A stretch of 9,227 bases of DNA. Source: Chloroflexota bacterium (GTDB taxonomy: Bacteria; Chloroflexota; UBA5177; JANWHV01). Below the pieces are notes generated by a model. It was not told the DNA's origin, did not search any database, and saw nothing but the letters and a program-made list of their open reading frames with translations. Positions 1 through 6,452 of this stretch are shown piece by piece (position 1 is the first letter of the stretch; every line of letters starts with the position of its first letter). Location: the NCBI GenBank assembly GCA_028287725.1, contig JAQBPC010000411.1, positions 1 through 9,227 on the forward strand, written 5' to 3'. The position numbers and the translations under genes are program-made.

Positions 1-266
1 CCCTGTATCAGCGGCCCGCTCATCCGTACACCGCGGGCCTGCTGGCGGCGGTGCCGATCCCCGACCCGGCCCGCCGGCGCACCGAGCGTCGTGACGTGCT
101 GGGTGGCGACCTGCCTTCGCCAGCCAAGCCCCCGGCCGGCTGCCGCTTTCACACCCGCTGCCCGCGTGTCCAGGAGCGCTGCAAGGTGGAGGAGCCACCG
201 ATGCGCGCCTTCGGCCCTGGGCACCAGGCAGCCTGTCATTACCCGCTACAGCCAGCCGAGGGCTAG
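1..266 (+). CDS. Oligopeptide/dipeptide ABC transporter ATP-binding protein, C-terminal fragment (5' end outside window)
   Basis: Only the last ~87 codons are present (frame from position 3, TAG at 264-266). The P-loop, signature and Walker B regions lie off the left edge. The visible part is the C-terminal 'oligo/HPY' extension of the DppD/DppF/OppD/OppF group: HPYTAGLLAAVPIPDP, then GGDLPSPAKPPAGCRFHTRCP and a short acidic tail. Proteins of this group energise import through DppB/DppC-type permeases at the inner face of the membrane. Four cysteines are present, at codons 141, 159, 180 and 234, in a C-x5-C-x6-C...C pattern that in related Opp/Dpp ATPases holds an iron-sulfur cluster. The acetamidase gene follows after 71 bp with no terminator visible, so the two may be co-transcribed. 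Whether this ATPase drives the permeases at 1795-3709 or an upstream transporter cannot be decided here. Family assignment is secure; DppD versus DppF type is not. Confidence 0.93.
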   Translation, partial: LYQRPAHPYTAGLLAAVPIPDPARRRTERRDVLGGDLPSPAKPPAGCRFHTRCPRVQERCKVEEPPMRAFGPGHQAACHYPLQPAEG

Positions 267-337
267 CGGATCGCGCACACCCGGGATGAACGTACGAAGA
301 GCCGGTGCACGGTTTGGAAAGGTAGGACGCAGCACGC

Positions 338-1300
338 ATGAGCATCCATCACCTGCAACATGAGGCCCTGCACAGGGCATGGAATCGCGATCTTCCACCT
401 GTTCTCACCGTCGATCCCGGCGACACCGTCGTCTTCTCAACGATTGACGCCGCCGACGGCAAGATACCCGCCCCTACCTGGGCGGCAGGGCCCCCGAACT
501 CCTCTGCGTGGGGAGTTCACCCGCTGGAAGTGGAGAGCGGCCATCCGATCTGTGGTCCGGTGGCGATACGCGGCGCCGAGCCCGGCGATACGCTGGTGGT
601 CGAGGTGTTGGAGATCGTCCCTAACAGTTGGGGCTGGACCGCGATCGGCGACCACGGGGTGTTGGGCACGGAATTTGCCGAGCGTGCCCTCGTCTATTGG
701 GATCTGCGGTCTGGCGAGGTGGCGGTTCCCTGGGCGCCGGAGGGTGAGCCGGTGATGGCGGCCCGGGTGCCGATGCTGCCGTTCTGTGGTGTGATGGGGG
801 TGGCCCCGGCGGAGCCTGGCGAACAATCCACGATTCCGCCGCGCACGGTCGGCGGCAACATGGATGTGCGCTTCCTGACCACCGGCAGCACGCTACTGTT
901 ACCGGTAGCGGTGGAGCAGGCGCTGTTCTCCGTCGGCGATGTGCATGCGGCGCAGGGCGATGGCGAGGTGAGCGGCACCGGGATCGAATGCCATGCCACG
1001 GTTACCCTGCGCTTCGACCTGCGCCGCGGTCGGCAACTGGCCCAGCCTGAGTTCTACACGCCGCGCCGAATCATTCAAGGCCCTTGCTATGGCACCTCCG
1101 GCGTCTCCCCCGACCTGATGGAAGCGACCCGTCAGGCCGTCTGGCAGATGATCGCCTACCTCACCACCGAACATGGGTTCCGCGCCACCGATGCCTACCT
1201 CCTCTGCAGCGCCGCCGTTGATCTGACGGTCAGCGAGGTCGTGGATGGCCCTAACTGGATCGTCTCAGCGCTGCTCCCCCTTCGGGTGCTCTCCACGTAG
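338..1300 (+). CDS. Acetamidase/formamidase family protein
   Basis: A 320-residue cytosolic enzyme of the acetamidase/formamidase (FmdA/AmdA) family, which hydrolyses short amides to the acid plus ammonia. Family landmarks appear in order: DPGDTVVFST near residues 26-35, GAEPGDTLVVEV near 79-90, VGGNMDVRFLTTGSTLLLPV at about 171-190, and FSVGDVHAAQGDGEVSGTGIE at about 197-217. Length is normal for the family, with no signal peptide or membrane segment. The ATG at 338 is preceded by AGGTAGGA (320-327) at 10 nt spacing, and the family alignment begins right away (HHLQHEALHRAWN), so this start is well supported. The gene sits between the transporter ATPase end and a stem-loop at 1309-1328, so it probably closes the upstream transcription unit. 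The true substrate (formamide, acetamide or another small amide) is not readable from sequence. Confidence 0.94.
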   Translation: MSIHHLQHEALHRAWNRDLPPVLTVDPGDTVVFSTIDAADGKIPAPTWAAGPPNSSAWGVHPLEVESGHPICGPVAIRGAEPGDTLVVEVLEIVPNSWGWTAIGDHGVLGTEFAERALVYWDLRSGEVAVPWAPEGEPVMAARVPMLPFCGVMGVAPAEPGEQSTIPPRTVGGNMDVRFLTTGSTLLLPVAVEQALFSVGDVHAAQGDGEVSGTGIECHATVTLRFDLRRGRQLAQPEFYTPRRIIQGPCYGTSGVSPDLMEATRQAVWQMIAYLTTEHGFRATDAYLLCSAAVDLTVSEVVDGPNWIVSALLPLRVLST

Positions 1301-1308
1301 TCCATTAT

Positions 1309-1328
1309 GGCACCGCTACTGCGGTGCC
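1309..1328 (+). terminator. Perfect 8-bp stem-loop after the acetamidase gene
   Basis: GGCACCGC (1309-1316) and GCGGTGCC (1321-1328) are exact reverse complements around a TACT loop, starting 9 nt after the acetamidase stop. A GC-rich 8-bp stem with a tetraloop at this position suggests transcription termination or 3'-end protection. No T-run follows (the next bases are GCCCCGCAC), so it is not a classic intrinsic terminator. It could act weakly or only as an RNA end-stabilising hairpin. Confidence 0.55.
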
Positions 1329-1543
1329 GCCCCGCACATGGGCATGGTTGCAGCCGCGCAGGTGCAATGCACATGGCGTAGAAGGCAACGCGAGCCGGGG
1401 TATAGGACGTCCTTGTGAAATGGAGCCAGCCTCGTGCGCCCAGGCGAGGCGTTGTGAACCCCTCAGGCACGCAATGTCTCTTTCCCGATCTGGCCAGTAA
1501 CATGCGGGTGTCCGTAGGTTCGCAATGAGATCTCCGGCCATTT
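1329..1543. other. Non-coding stretch with short palindromes, no recognisable gene
   Basis: No reading frame here resembles a known protein on either strand. Two small symmetric elements are visible. A 10-bp perfect palindrome AGGACGTCCT lies at 1404-1413. A 6-bp inverted repeat GCCTCG/CGAGGC lies at 1429-1434 and 1445-1450 with a 10-nt loop. Neither matches a regulator site I can name. The segment separates the upstream unit from the promoter near 1560. Confidence 0.4.
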
Positions 1544-1571
1544 ACCGACTTTACCGGTATTGACAGTCGGT
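1544..1571. promoter_or_regulatory. Inverted repeat overlapping the -35 box, candidate operator
   Basis: ACCGACT (1544-1550) and AGTCGGT (1565-1571) are exact reverse complements separated by 14 bp. The interval contains the 8-bp palindrome TACCGGTA (1552-1559), and the right arm overlaps the last base of the TTGACA at 1560-1565. A dimeric regulator bound here would cover the -35 region. The GntR/FCD protein at 8133-8786 is the only regulator in the window and is an obvious but untested candidate. Confidence 0.4.
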
Positions 1572-1588
1572 TTCGATGCTGTTATTCT
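1560..1588 (+). promoter_or_regulatory. Sigma-70-type promoter for the permease operon
   Basis: TTGACA at 1560-1565 is a perfect -35 hexamer. After exactly 17 bp, TATTCT at 1583-1588 matches 4 of 6 positions of the -10 consensus. Transcription would start near 1595 and leave a leader of about 200 nt before the permease start at 1795/1804. It is the best promoter seen in the window and stands upstream of the long same-strand gene series. Confidence 0.65.
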
Positions 1589-1594
1589 CCGTGA

Positions 1595-1794
1595 AATACT
1601 ACTGATATATTACTGGAACTGGCCTGTCTGTAATTGACGTAGGGCGCTCCGCTTGCCGAGTGGCATGTCCACCACCCTTTCCACGCGACATTGAGGTCGT
1701 AACAACCAGCATCACCGGTGATAGCGCGCAGCGCCGCCAGTAACCCCATATCCTGCTGATCCATTACCATCGGGCAGCCAGTGCAGCGAGGATA
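1595..1794 (+). promoter_or_regulatory. Long (~200 nt) untranslated leader of the permease operon
   Basis: The predicted transcript runs about 200 nt before the first gene and has no supported coding region. The clearest symmetric element is the 12-bp perfect palindrome ATCACCGGTGAT at 1711-1722, which shares its ACCGGT core with the palindrome near the -35 box. I do not recognise a known riboswitch or attenuator. The leader may be simply untranslated, may carry a second protein-binding site, or may hold a structured RNA element. Confidence 0.35.
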
Positions 1795-2811
1795 GTGCCG
1801 GTCATGTTTATCTCGAACATTCTGCACCGCATTCCGTGGCTGTTTGCCGTGCTCCTGTGCATGTCGTTTATCATTTTCACCCTGTCCCATGTTGTTCCGG
1901 CGAATCCGGCCGCATACATGGCCGGCCAGGGCGCCACGCAAGACCAGATCAACGCGATCAGTCATTCTCTGGGACTCGATAAGCCCTTGCCGGTGCAGTA
2001 CGGAATCTATCTCAAAGGGCTGCTCCACCTGGATCTCGGCACCTCGATCCGTACGCGCCAGCCCGTGGCCAGCGAGCTCTGGTCGGCGCTCCCAGCCACC
2101 CTGGAGCTGATCTTCTTCAGTTTCATCCTATATATGGTGCTGGGCATCGCGCTGGGAGTTATCGCAGCGCTGAATAAAGGCTCGCTGCTCGATCTGATTA
2201 TCCGCGTGGTTGTGACCATCGCGACAGCGCTGCCCGTCTTCTGGGTCGGTCTCGTGCTGCAGATGATTTTCTTTGCCAATCTTGGTTGGCTTCCGATTGG
2301 CAGCCGTATCGGCGTACACGACCTTCCGCCCCCGACGGTAACCGGGTTCTATACGGTCGATTCGCTGCTGGCCGGCGACATATCGATTTTCCTGTCCGTC
2401 GTGCAGCATCTGATACTACCGGTCACCGCGACCACACTGAGCCTTCTGGCCGTTGGGGCTCGTCTGACCAGAACCGCGTTTATTAAGGAGCTTGCACAGC
2501 AATATGTGGTCACCGCCCGTGGCAAGGGCGTGCGGCGAAGCAAGGTGATCTTCAAGCATGTGCTCCGTAACACCTTGAACCCACTATTGACGATGTCCGG
2601 TGTACAGCTTGGGTACCTGCTCAGCTGGATCGTGCTGGTCGAGGTGGTGTTTCAATGGCCCGGCATCGGCCTGTATGCCTATCTGTCGTTCCAGGTCTTC
2701 GACTACGCACCGATCATGGGCCTTACGCTGATGGCCACCTTCTTCTTTATCCTGATCAACCTCGCGATCGACCTACTCTATCCGCTCGCCGATCCACGGG
2801 TGGAGTATTGA
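1795..2811 (+). CDS. Dipeptide/oligopeptide-type ABC transporter permease (DppB-like)
   Basis: A 338-residue inner-membrane permease of the DppB/OppB group, which forms half of the import channel. An N-terminal membrane helix (~9-31) is followed by the typical periplasmic start of the family (VVPANPAAYMAGQGA). Further hydrophobic helices lie near 104-127, 133-160, 203-222, 273-295 and 306-328. The cytoplasmic EAA-type coupling loop is at about 235-260 (QQYVVTARGKGVRRSKVIFK), followed by LRNTLNPLLT and VEVVFQWPGIGLYAY. Length is normal. The GTG at 1795 lies only 2 nt from the AGGA at 1789-1792, whereas the in-frame ATG at 1804 (MFISNILHRIPW) has 11 nt spacing and matches the family's usual N-terminus, so the real start may be 1804. 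The next permease begins 1 nt after the stop, indicating tight coupling. Substrate class (peptide, amide or other) is not determined by the permease. Confidence 0.95.
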   Translation: MPVMFISNILHRIPWLFAVLLCMSFIIFTLSHVVPANPAAYMAGQGATQDQINAISHSLGLDKPLPVQYGIYLKGLLHLDLGTSIRTRQPVASELWSALPATLELIFFSFILYMVLGIALGVIAALNKGSLLDLIIRVVVTIATALPVFWVGLVLQMIFFANLGWLPIGSRIGVHDLPPPTVTGFYTVDSLLAGDISIFLSVVQHLILPVTATTLSLLAVGARLTRTAFIKELAQQYVVTARGKGVRRSKVIFKHVLRNTLNPLLTMSGVQLGYLLSWIVLVEVVFQWPGIGLYAYLSFQVFDYAPIMGLTLMATFFFILINLAIDLLYPLADPRVEY

Positions 2812-2812
2812 G

Positions 2813-3709
2813 ATGGTGGACCTGACTGAAACCACCGACACCCTGGAACAGCCGGCTAAAGCGCGCGCGCTCTACTCGGTGGGCCATGCGGCATGGTGGC
2901 TAATCCGGCATCCCGCGCTCCTGATAACCGGGGTGATCGCCCTGCTGTGGGTGTACATCGTCTTCTTCCCAGGTACTATCGCCCGTAGCAGCCCCACCGA
3001 CCTGAATATGGCCCAGGCGTTCCAGGCCCCGGCGTCCACGCATCTTTTTGGTACCGATGAGGCCGGACGCGACCTCTTCAGCCGCATCATCTACGGCGCG
3101 CGATACTCGCTCGGCATGGCGTTCGCGATCGTGATTCCAGCCGCGGTCTTTGGCGTCGTTGTCGGTGTGCTGGCCGGTTATGTAGGCGGACGCACTGACT
3201 ACTTGCTCATGCGCCTGGTCGACATATTCTTTGCCTTTCCATACTTCGTGCTGGCAATGGCCACCGCCAGCGCGCTCGGGCGCGGCATCGTGAGCCTTGT
3301 CATTGCGCTCCTCATCGTATGGTGGCCCGGCTATGCGCGCTTGGTCCGCGGCATGGTGCTCGTGCTGCGCGAACAGCAATATGTCGAATCCGCGCGCGCC
3401 ATGGGCATCGGCACACCTGGGATCATCTGGCGGCATATCCTGCCGTTCGTTGCGTACGAACTCAACGTGCGCGCCACGCAAGACATCGGCTTCGCACTAA
3501 TTGGCGTCACCAGCTTGAGCTACCTTGGGCTCGGCGCGCAGCCACCCACACCGGAGTGGGGCCTGATTATTTCGGGCTCGCAGAGCTATCTGATGGGGTC
3601 CTGGTGGTATCTCGTGATCCCAGGCCTTGTCATTGCGCTCGCGACGCTCAGTTTCTCGCTCTTCGGAGATGCGCTGAGCGACGCTCTCGCCTCGAGGCGC
3701 AGTCGGTAA
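2813..3709 (+). CDS. Dipeptide/oligopeptide-type ABC transporter permease (DppC-like)
   Basis: A 298-residue partner permease of the DppC/OppC group. A cytosolic N-tail (~1-33) is followed by the first membrane helix (~34-53). The family landmark LFGTDEAGRDLFSRIIYGAR is at about 78-97. Further membrane segments follow, then the EAA-type loop EQQYVESARAMGIGTPGIIW at about 187-206 and the conserved SYLGLGAQPPTPEWG near 226-240. Length is normal. The ATG at 2813 lies 1 nt past the upstream stop, and the GGTGGAG just before it can serve as ribosome site, so translation is probably coupled to the DppB-like gene. A 112-bp spacer separates it from the binding protein. Together the two proteins would form the heterodimeric channel; the cognate ATPases are not encoded between them. 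Confidence 0.95.
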   Translation: MVDLTETTDTLEQPAKARALYSVGHAAWWLIRHPALLITGVIALLWVYIVFFPGTIARSSPTDLNMAQAFQAPASTHLFGTDEAGRDLFSRIIYGARYSLGMAFAIVIPAAVFGVVVGVLAGYVGGRTDYLLMRLVDIFFAFPYFVLAMATASALGRGIVSLVIALLIVWWPGYARLVRGMVLVLREQQYVESARAMGIGTPGIIWRHILPFVAYELNVRATQDIGFALIGVTSLSYLGLGAQPPTPEWGLIISGSQSYLMGSWWYLVIPGLVIALATLSFSLFGDALSDALASRRSR

Positions 3710-3821
3710 CGGGGTGTCAGCAGGCCGTTTTAGAAAGGAGCGTTGGGCAACAAGGTAAGGGTCACAACGAGCACTGCATGAGATTGGCTATATCGGCATC
3801 GTAAAAAAGGAGTGACCGACT
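3710..3821 (+). promoter_or_regulatory. Spacer before the binding-protein gene with two Shine-Dalgarno-like sites
   Basis: This spacer separates the DppC-like and binding-protein genes. The second site, AAAGGAG at 3806-3812, is 9 nt from the GTG at 3822 and fixes that start. The first, AAAGGAG at 3734-3740, has no convincing gene: the nearest start, TTG at 3743, is only 2 nt away and would make 12 residues ending at 3781. No promoter or hairpin stands out, so the binding protein is probably read from the operon promoter. Confidence 0.45.
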
Positions 3822-5477
3822 GTGAGACACATCGCTGATCGGGTGAGCGAATTACAGCATGCGTTCTGGACCGGTGAAATCTCGCGCAATGAGCTGCTTA
3901 GCCGTGCGGCAAAGCTCGGCGTGTCTGCTTCCGTCCTGGCCACGCTGCCCACCATAGGCGTTACTCCTGCCCTTGCCGCCGGCCGCGCGGCCTCGCCCTC
4001 CAAGTCGCCGGTAACCTTTGTTTGGGCGGACAACCAGGAGCCCACGTCGGCAGACCCGCATCTTGCACAGGATACGTCGAGCTTCTCGCTTGTGCGGAAC
4101 GTGTATGAGCCGCTTGTCGAGATCGATCCTGCCACCCTCACCCTGATCCCACGACTTGCCACTTCCTGGAAAGTGTTAGGCAACACCTGGACCTTCAAGC
4201 TGCGCTCAGGGGTGCTGTTTCACGACGGTTCGAAGTTTGATGCTAGCGCGGCCTATCAGAGCATTAGCCGTTGTCTTTCGATCAACCAGGGCGCCGCATT
4301 CCTGATACACGATATTGAAAGCATGAAGGTGGTTGATCCCGGCACCCTGAAGATCACCACGAAAGGTCCGAGTCCATACCTGCCGGCACACCTGGTAAAG
4401 ATCGGCATCATCAGTCCCGCGGCCATCAAGCAGCATGCCCAGGGCAACGATCTTGCCCAGCACTGGCTGAGCACCAACGCGGTGGGCACTGGGCCGTATA
4501 TAATGCAGCCCTGGCAGCACGGATCACGCCTGACGCTTACCAAGAACACGCACTGGTGGCATCCCTGGCATGCCGGTTCAATCGATACGGTCATCTTCGA
4601 TCCGACGACCGATACTACCGTTCGAATGGAGAAGCTGCAGCGTGGCACCGCCGACTTCGTAGCGTGGGCGCCCCTGAACGAAGCGGTGCGGGTGGGTAAG
4701 ACTTCCGGATTTCACCTTCACGTGACCAAGACCTTTGACAGCGATCCGGTCCTGTATCTCAACACCAAGAAGCCGCCCCTGGACAATGTGTTGGTCCGCC
4801 AGGCTCTGCAGTATATCTTCGACTATGGCGCGGTGCGATCCTACTATCAGAATTACGCATCTATACCAACGGGCCCGATCCCAGCGGATTTCCCGACCGG
4901 CCTTAAAGGGCTCCCGCCCTTCAGGCAGGATTTCGCGAAGGCCAAGAGTTTGCTGGATCAGGCGCATGTCTCTCCGTCGTCGATCAAGCTCGATTTCGTG
5001 GTGCCCGCCGGATTTGCTGAGTTCGCCTTCGGCGCCACCGCGTTCCAGGCCGCCGCGCAGAAACTGGGCATCACGGTAAATGTGATCACCACCCCGTGGG
5101 CGCAAATGCTCGCCCAATACAGCTCGCTCAAGACCTCGGCCCATATCACGGACTTTGCCCAGAGCCCATTCAGCCTTGACCCTACCAGCTTCATGACCTC
5201 CTTCTATCAGACCGGCGCAGTCTACAACATGTCGAAGGTCAGCGACCCTCGCATCGATAGATTGCTCACCATGGCAACCCAGTCCTTCTCGCTGGCGGAC
5301 CAGGCCAAATATATGGGTCAGGCCCAGAAGATCGTGCACGATATGGCGGCCTGCGTATGGGGCTGCCGGCCGCAGACCGTCGATGCGGTGCCGAACTACG
5401 TTAAGGGATATGTGATGGACCGCACGGATTACCGCTGGGCCATGAAGTTCTATCTCCTATCGATCGCTCACCATTAA
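3822..5477 (+). CDS. ABC transporter substrate-binding protein, family 5 (DppA/OppA-like)
   Basis: A 551-residue exported solute-binding protein that would capture the transported compound outside the membrane and deliver it to the two permeases. Family 5 features appear in order: LTFVWAD-like opening strand (residues ~65-70), NVYEPLVEIDP, LIPRLATSWKVLGNTWTFKL, GVLFHDGSKFDAS, VGTGPYIM and LYLNTKKPPLDNVLVRQAL. It ends at FYLLSIAHH. The N-terminus has a long hydrophilic leader, then ISRNELLSRAAKLGVSASVL and a hydrophobic stretch to an ALAA-G site near 51-54, consistent with a cleaved signal peptide. No lipobox cysteine is seen. In many similar leaders a twin-arginine occurs where SRN is found here, so a Tat signal appears eroded and Sec export is as likely. 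The GTG at 3822 has AAAGGAG at 9 nt spacing. Ligand cannot be predicted; peptides, amides and metal complexes are all carried by this family. Confidence 0.95.
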   Translation: MRHIADRVSELQHAFWTGEISRNELLSRAAKLGVSASVLATLPTIGVTPALAAGRAASPSKSPVTFVWADNQEPTSADPHLAQDTSSFSLVRNVYEPLVEIDPATLTLIPRLATSWKVLGNTWTFKLRSGVLFHDGSKFDASAAYQSISRCLSINQGAAFLIHDIESMKVVDPGTLKITTKGPSPYLPAHLVKIGIISPAAIKQHAQGNDLAQHWLSTNAVGTGPYIMQPWQHGSRLTLTKNTHWWHPWHAGSIDTVIFDPTTDTTVRMEKLQRGTADFVAWAPLNEAVRVGKTSGFHLHVTKTFDSDPVLYLNTKKPPLDNVLVRQALQYIFDYGAVRSYYQNYASIPTGPIPADFPTGLKGLPPFRQDFAKAKSLLDQAHVSPSSIKLDFVVPAGFAEFAFGATAFQAAAQKLGITVNVITTPWAQMLAQYSSLKTSAHITDFAQSPFSLDPTSFMTSFYQTGAVYNMSKVSDPRIDRLLTMATQSFSLADQAKYMGQAQKIVHDMAACVWGCRPQTVDAVPNYVKGYVMDRTDYRWAMKFYLLSIAHH

Positions 5478-5521
5478 TCTCATTGCACCTCATCGATTCA
5501 CGAATGAGCAGGCAGGTCGGC

Positions 5522-5536
5522 GCCCTCTTCGAGGGC
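5522..5536 (+). terminator. 6-bp stem-loop between binding-protein and hydrolase genes
   Basis: GCCCTC (5522-5527) and GAGGGC (5531-5536) pair perfectly around a TTC loop, 45 nt after the binding-protein stop. No clear T-run follows. In ABC operons a hairpin after the binding-protein gene often protects the upstream mRNA or partly ends transcription, giving more binding protein than downstream enzymes; that role is inferred here. Confidence 0.4.
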
Positions 5537-5574
5537 AGGTTTATCAGGCGCTGCCCCCGGAAGGAGCATTTACC

Positions 5575-5661
5575 TTGGGGTGGCAAGCTCCATCGGCAGA
5601 CACCGGACTACCGCGGAGCGGCGTCGACCCTTTTAACTATGGCGTGGCCATCGGCGTGTAA
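5575..5661 (+). CDS. Possible 28-residue small ORF (leader-like) before the amidohydrolase pair
   Basis: A TTG at 5575 lies 8 nt after GGAAGGAG (5559-5566), the strongest Shine-Dalgarno match in this spacer. The frame runs 28 codons (starting MGWQAPSADTGLPRS, ending NYGVAIGV) to TAA at 5659-5661, 20 nt before the GTG of the next gene. I recognise no homologue. It could be a regulatory leader peptide, a translation-coupling device, or the remnant of a gene whose ribosome site survives. The TTG start and lack of similarity keep confidence low. Confidence 0.28.
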   Translation: MGWQAPSADTGLPRSGVDPFNYGVAIGV

Positions 5662-5681
5662 CGTATTGGCAAGGGTTAGTC

Positions 5682-6452
5682 GTGCAGATTTTTGATGCGC
5701 ATACCCACGTGGACGAATCGGAGTCACTCGGCTGGTTCGATCCCCCCGAGAAGATCATTGGATTGATGGACGAGGCCGGCATCGCACAGGCGGTGATCAT
5801 GGGCTATCACGATTGCCCCGGTGCGCCTGTCGACGCCATAGCTTATGTGGCCGCGGCCGTTGAACGCTACCCGGACCGGCTGGTGGCCCTGGCGCGCCTC
5901 AACCCCAGATTTGGAGCGACGGCAGAGGATCTGCTGGTAGAGGCTATTACCCGCTATGGCATGAAAGGGCTCAAACTGCACCCGGTCAGTTGCGGGATGC
6001 ATCCCGCGAATCCGATGACCGTACGGCTCATCCGGCGCGCGGCGCAGTTCGGCGCGCCGACGCTCTTCCACTGTGGAGACGAGGATTACACCCTGCCGTT
6101 CGAAATCGCGGGGGCGGCCGAGGCATGTCCGGAAGCGTCCATCATCCTGGGCCACATGGGCGGGTACTACCATGTGGACGACGCAATCGCCGTGGCGCGC
6201 CGGTACTCTAATATCTACCTGGAAACGTCAGCAATGCCCTATCCCGAGCGGATCAAGGAGGCCGTCGAGGCGATAGGGGCCGAACGCGTGCTGTTCGGCA
6301 GCGATGGGCCGGGTTGCAATCCCTGGCTGGAGCTCCAAAAAGTACGGCAAGCCGGGCTAACGGTGGAACAGGAAACGCTGGTGTGCGGCGAAAACTTGCG
6401 GCAACTGCTGGCGGCAGTCAGGCATACAGGCGAGGCCGCCAATGATCATTGA
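5682..6452 (+). CDS. Amidohydrolase-2 family (PF04909-like) metal-dependent hydrolase, intact active site
   Basis: A 256-residue cytosolic TIM-barrel hydrolase of the amidohydrolase 2 group, which includes hydrolases and decarboxylases acting on small cyclic or carboxylated compounds. The metal-site set is complete: D5-x-H7-x-H9 (FDAHTHV), K98-L-H100-P, H130 (TLFHCGD), H158 (LGHMGG) and D208 (FGSDGP), followed by the family C-terminal GENLRQLL at about 236-243. Length is slightly short but within the range for the compact members. The GTG at 5682 has AAGGG (5671-5675) 6 nt upstream, and an in-frame stop at 5634 rules out a longer form. Its last 11 nt overlap the next gene, a diverged paralogue. 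The reaction is unknown; by context an amide, cyclic amide or related carbon-nitrogen substrate is reasonable, but decarboxylation or lactone hydrolysis cannot be excluded. Confidence 0.9.
   Translation: MQIFDAHTHVDESESLGWFDPPEKIIGLMDEAGIAQAVIMGYHDCPGAPVDAIAYVAAAVERYPDRLVALARLNPRFGATAEDLLVEAITRYGMKGLKLHPVSCGMHPANPMTVRLIRRAAQFGAPTLFHCGDEDYTLPFEIAGAAEACPEASIILGHMGGYYHVDDAIAVARRYSNIYLETSAMPYPERIKEAVEAIGAERVLFGSDGPGCNPWLELQKVRQAGLTVEQETLVCGENLRQLLAAVRHTGEAANDH

Noticed and set aside
1634..1662. Second -35-like TTGACG in the leader
   Set aside because: No acceptable -10 hexamer occurs 16-18 bp downstream.
1582..2028. Minus-strand open frame of 148 codons covering the operon leader
   Set aside because: It would start inside the DppB-like gene and end over the predicted promoter -10. 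No family is recognised and no ribosome site supports it.
2900..3481. Minus-strand open frame of 193 codons
   Set aside because: Antisense shadow of the DppC-like gene; its H/D/E/R-rich sequence matches no known protein.
3766..3794. TATATC as a -10 box for an independent binding-protein promoter
   Set aside because: No -35-like hexamer lies at a suitable distance upstream.
4578..5339. Long open frame (253 codons) on the minus strand
   Set aside because: It lies fully antisense to the binding-protein gene, has arginine/glycine-rich low-similarity composition, and exists only because of high GC codon bias.
5483..5695. Plus-strand frame of 70 codons between binding protein and amidohydrolase
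   Set aside because: No ribosome site at its ATG, it runs into the next gene in another frame, and its sequence is unrecognised. The 5575-5661 frame has a better start signal.
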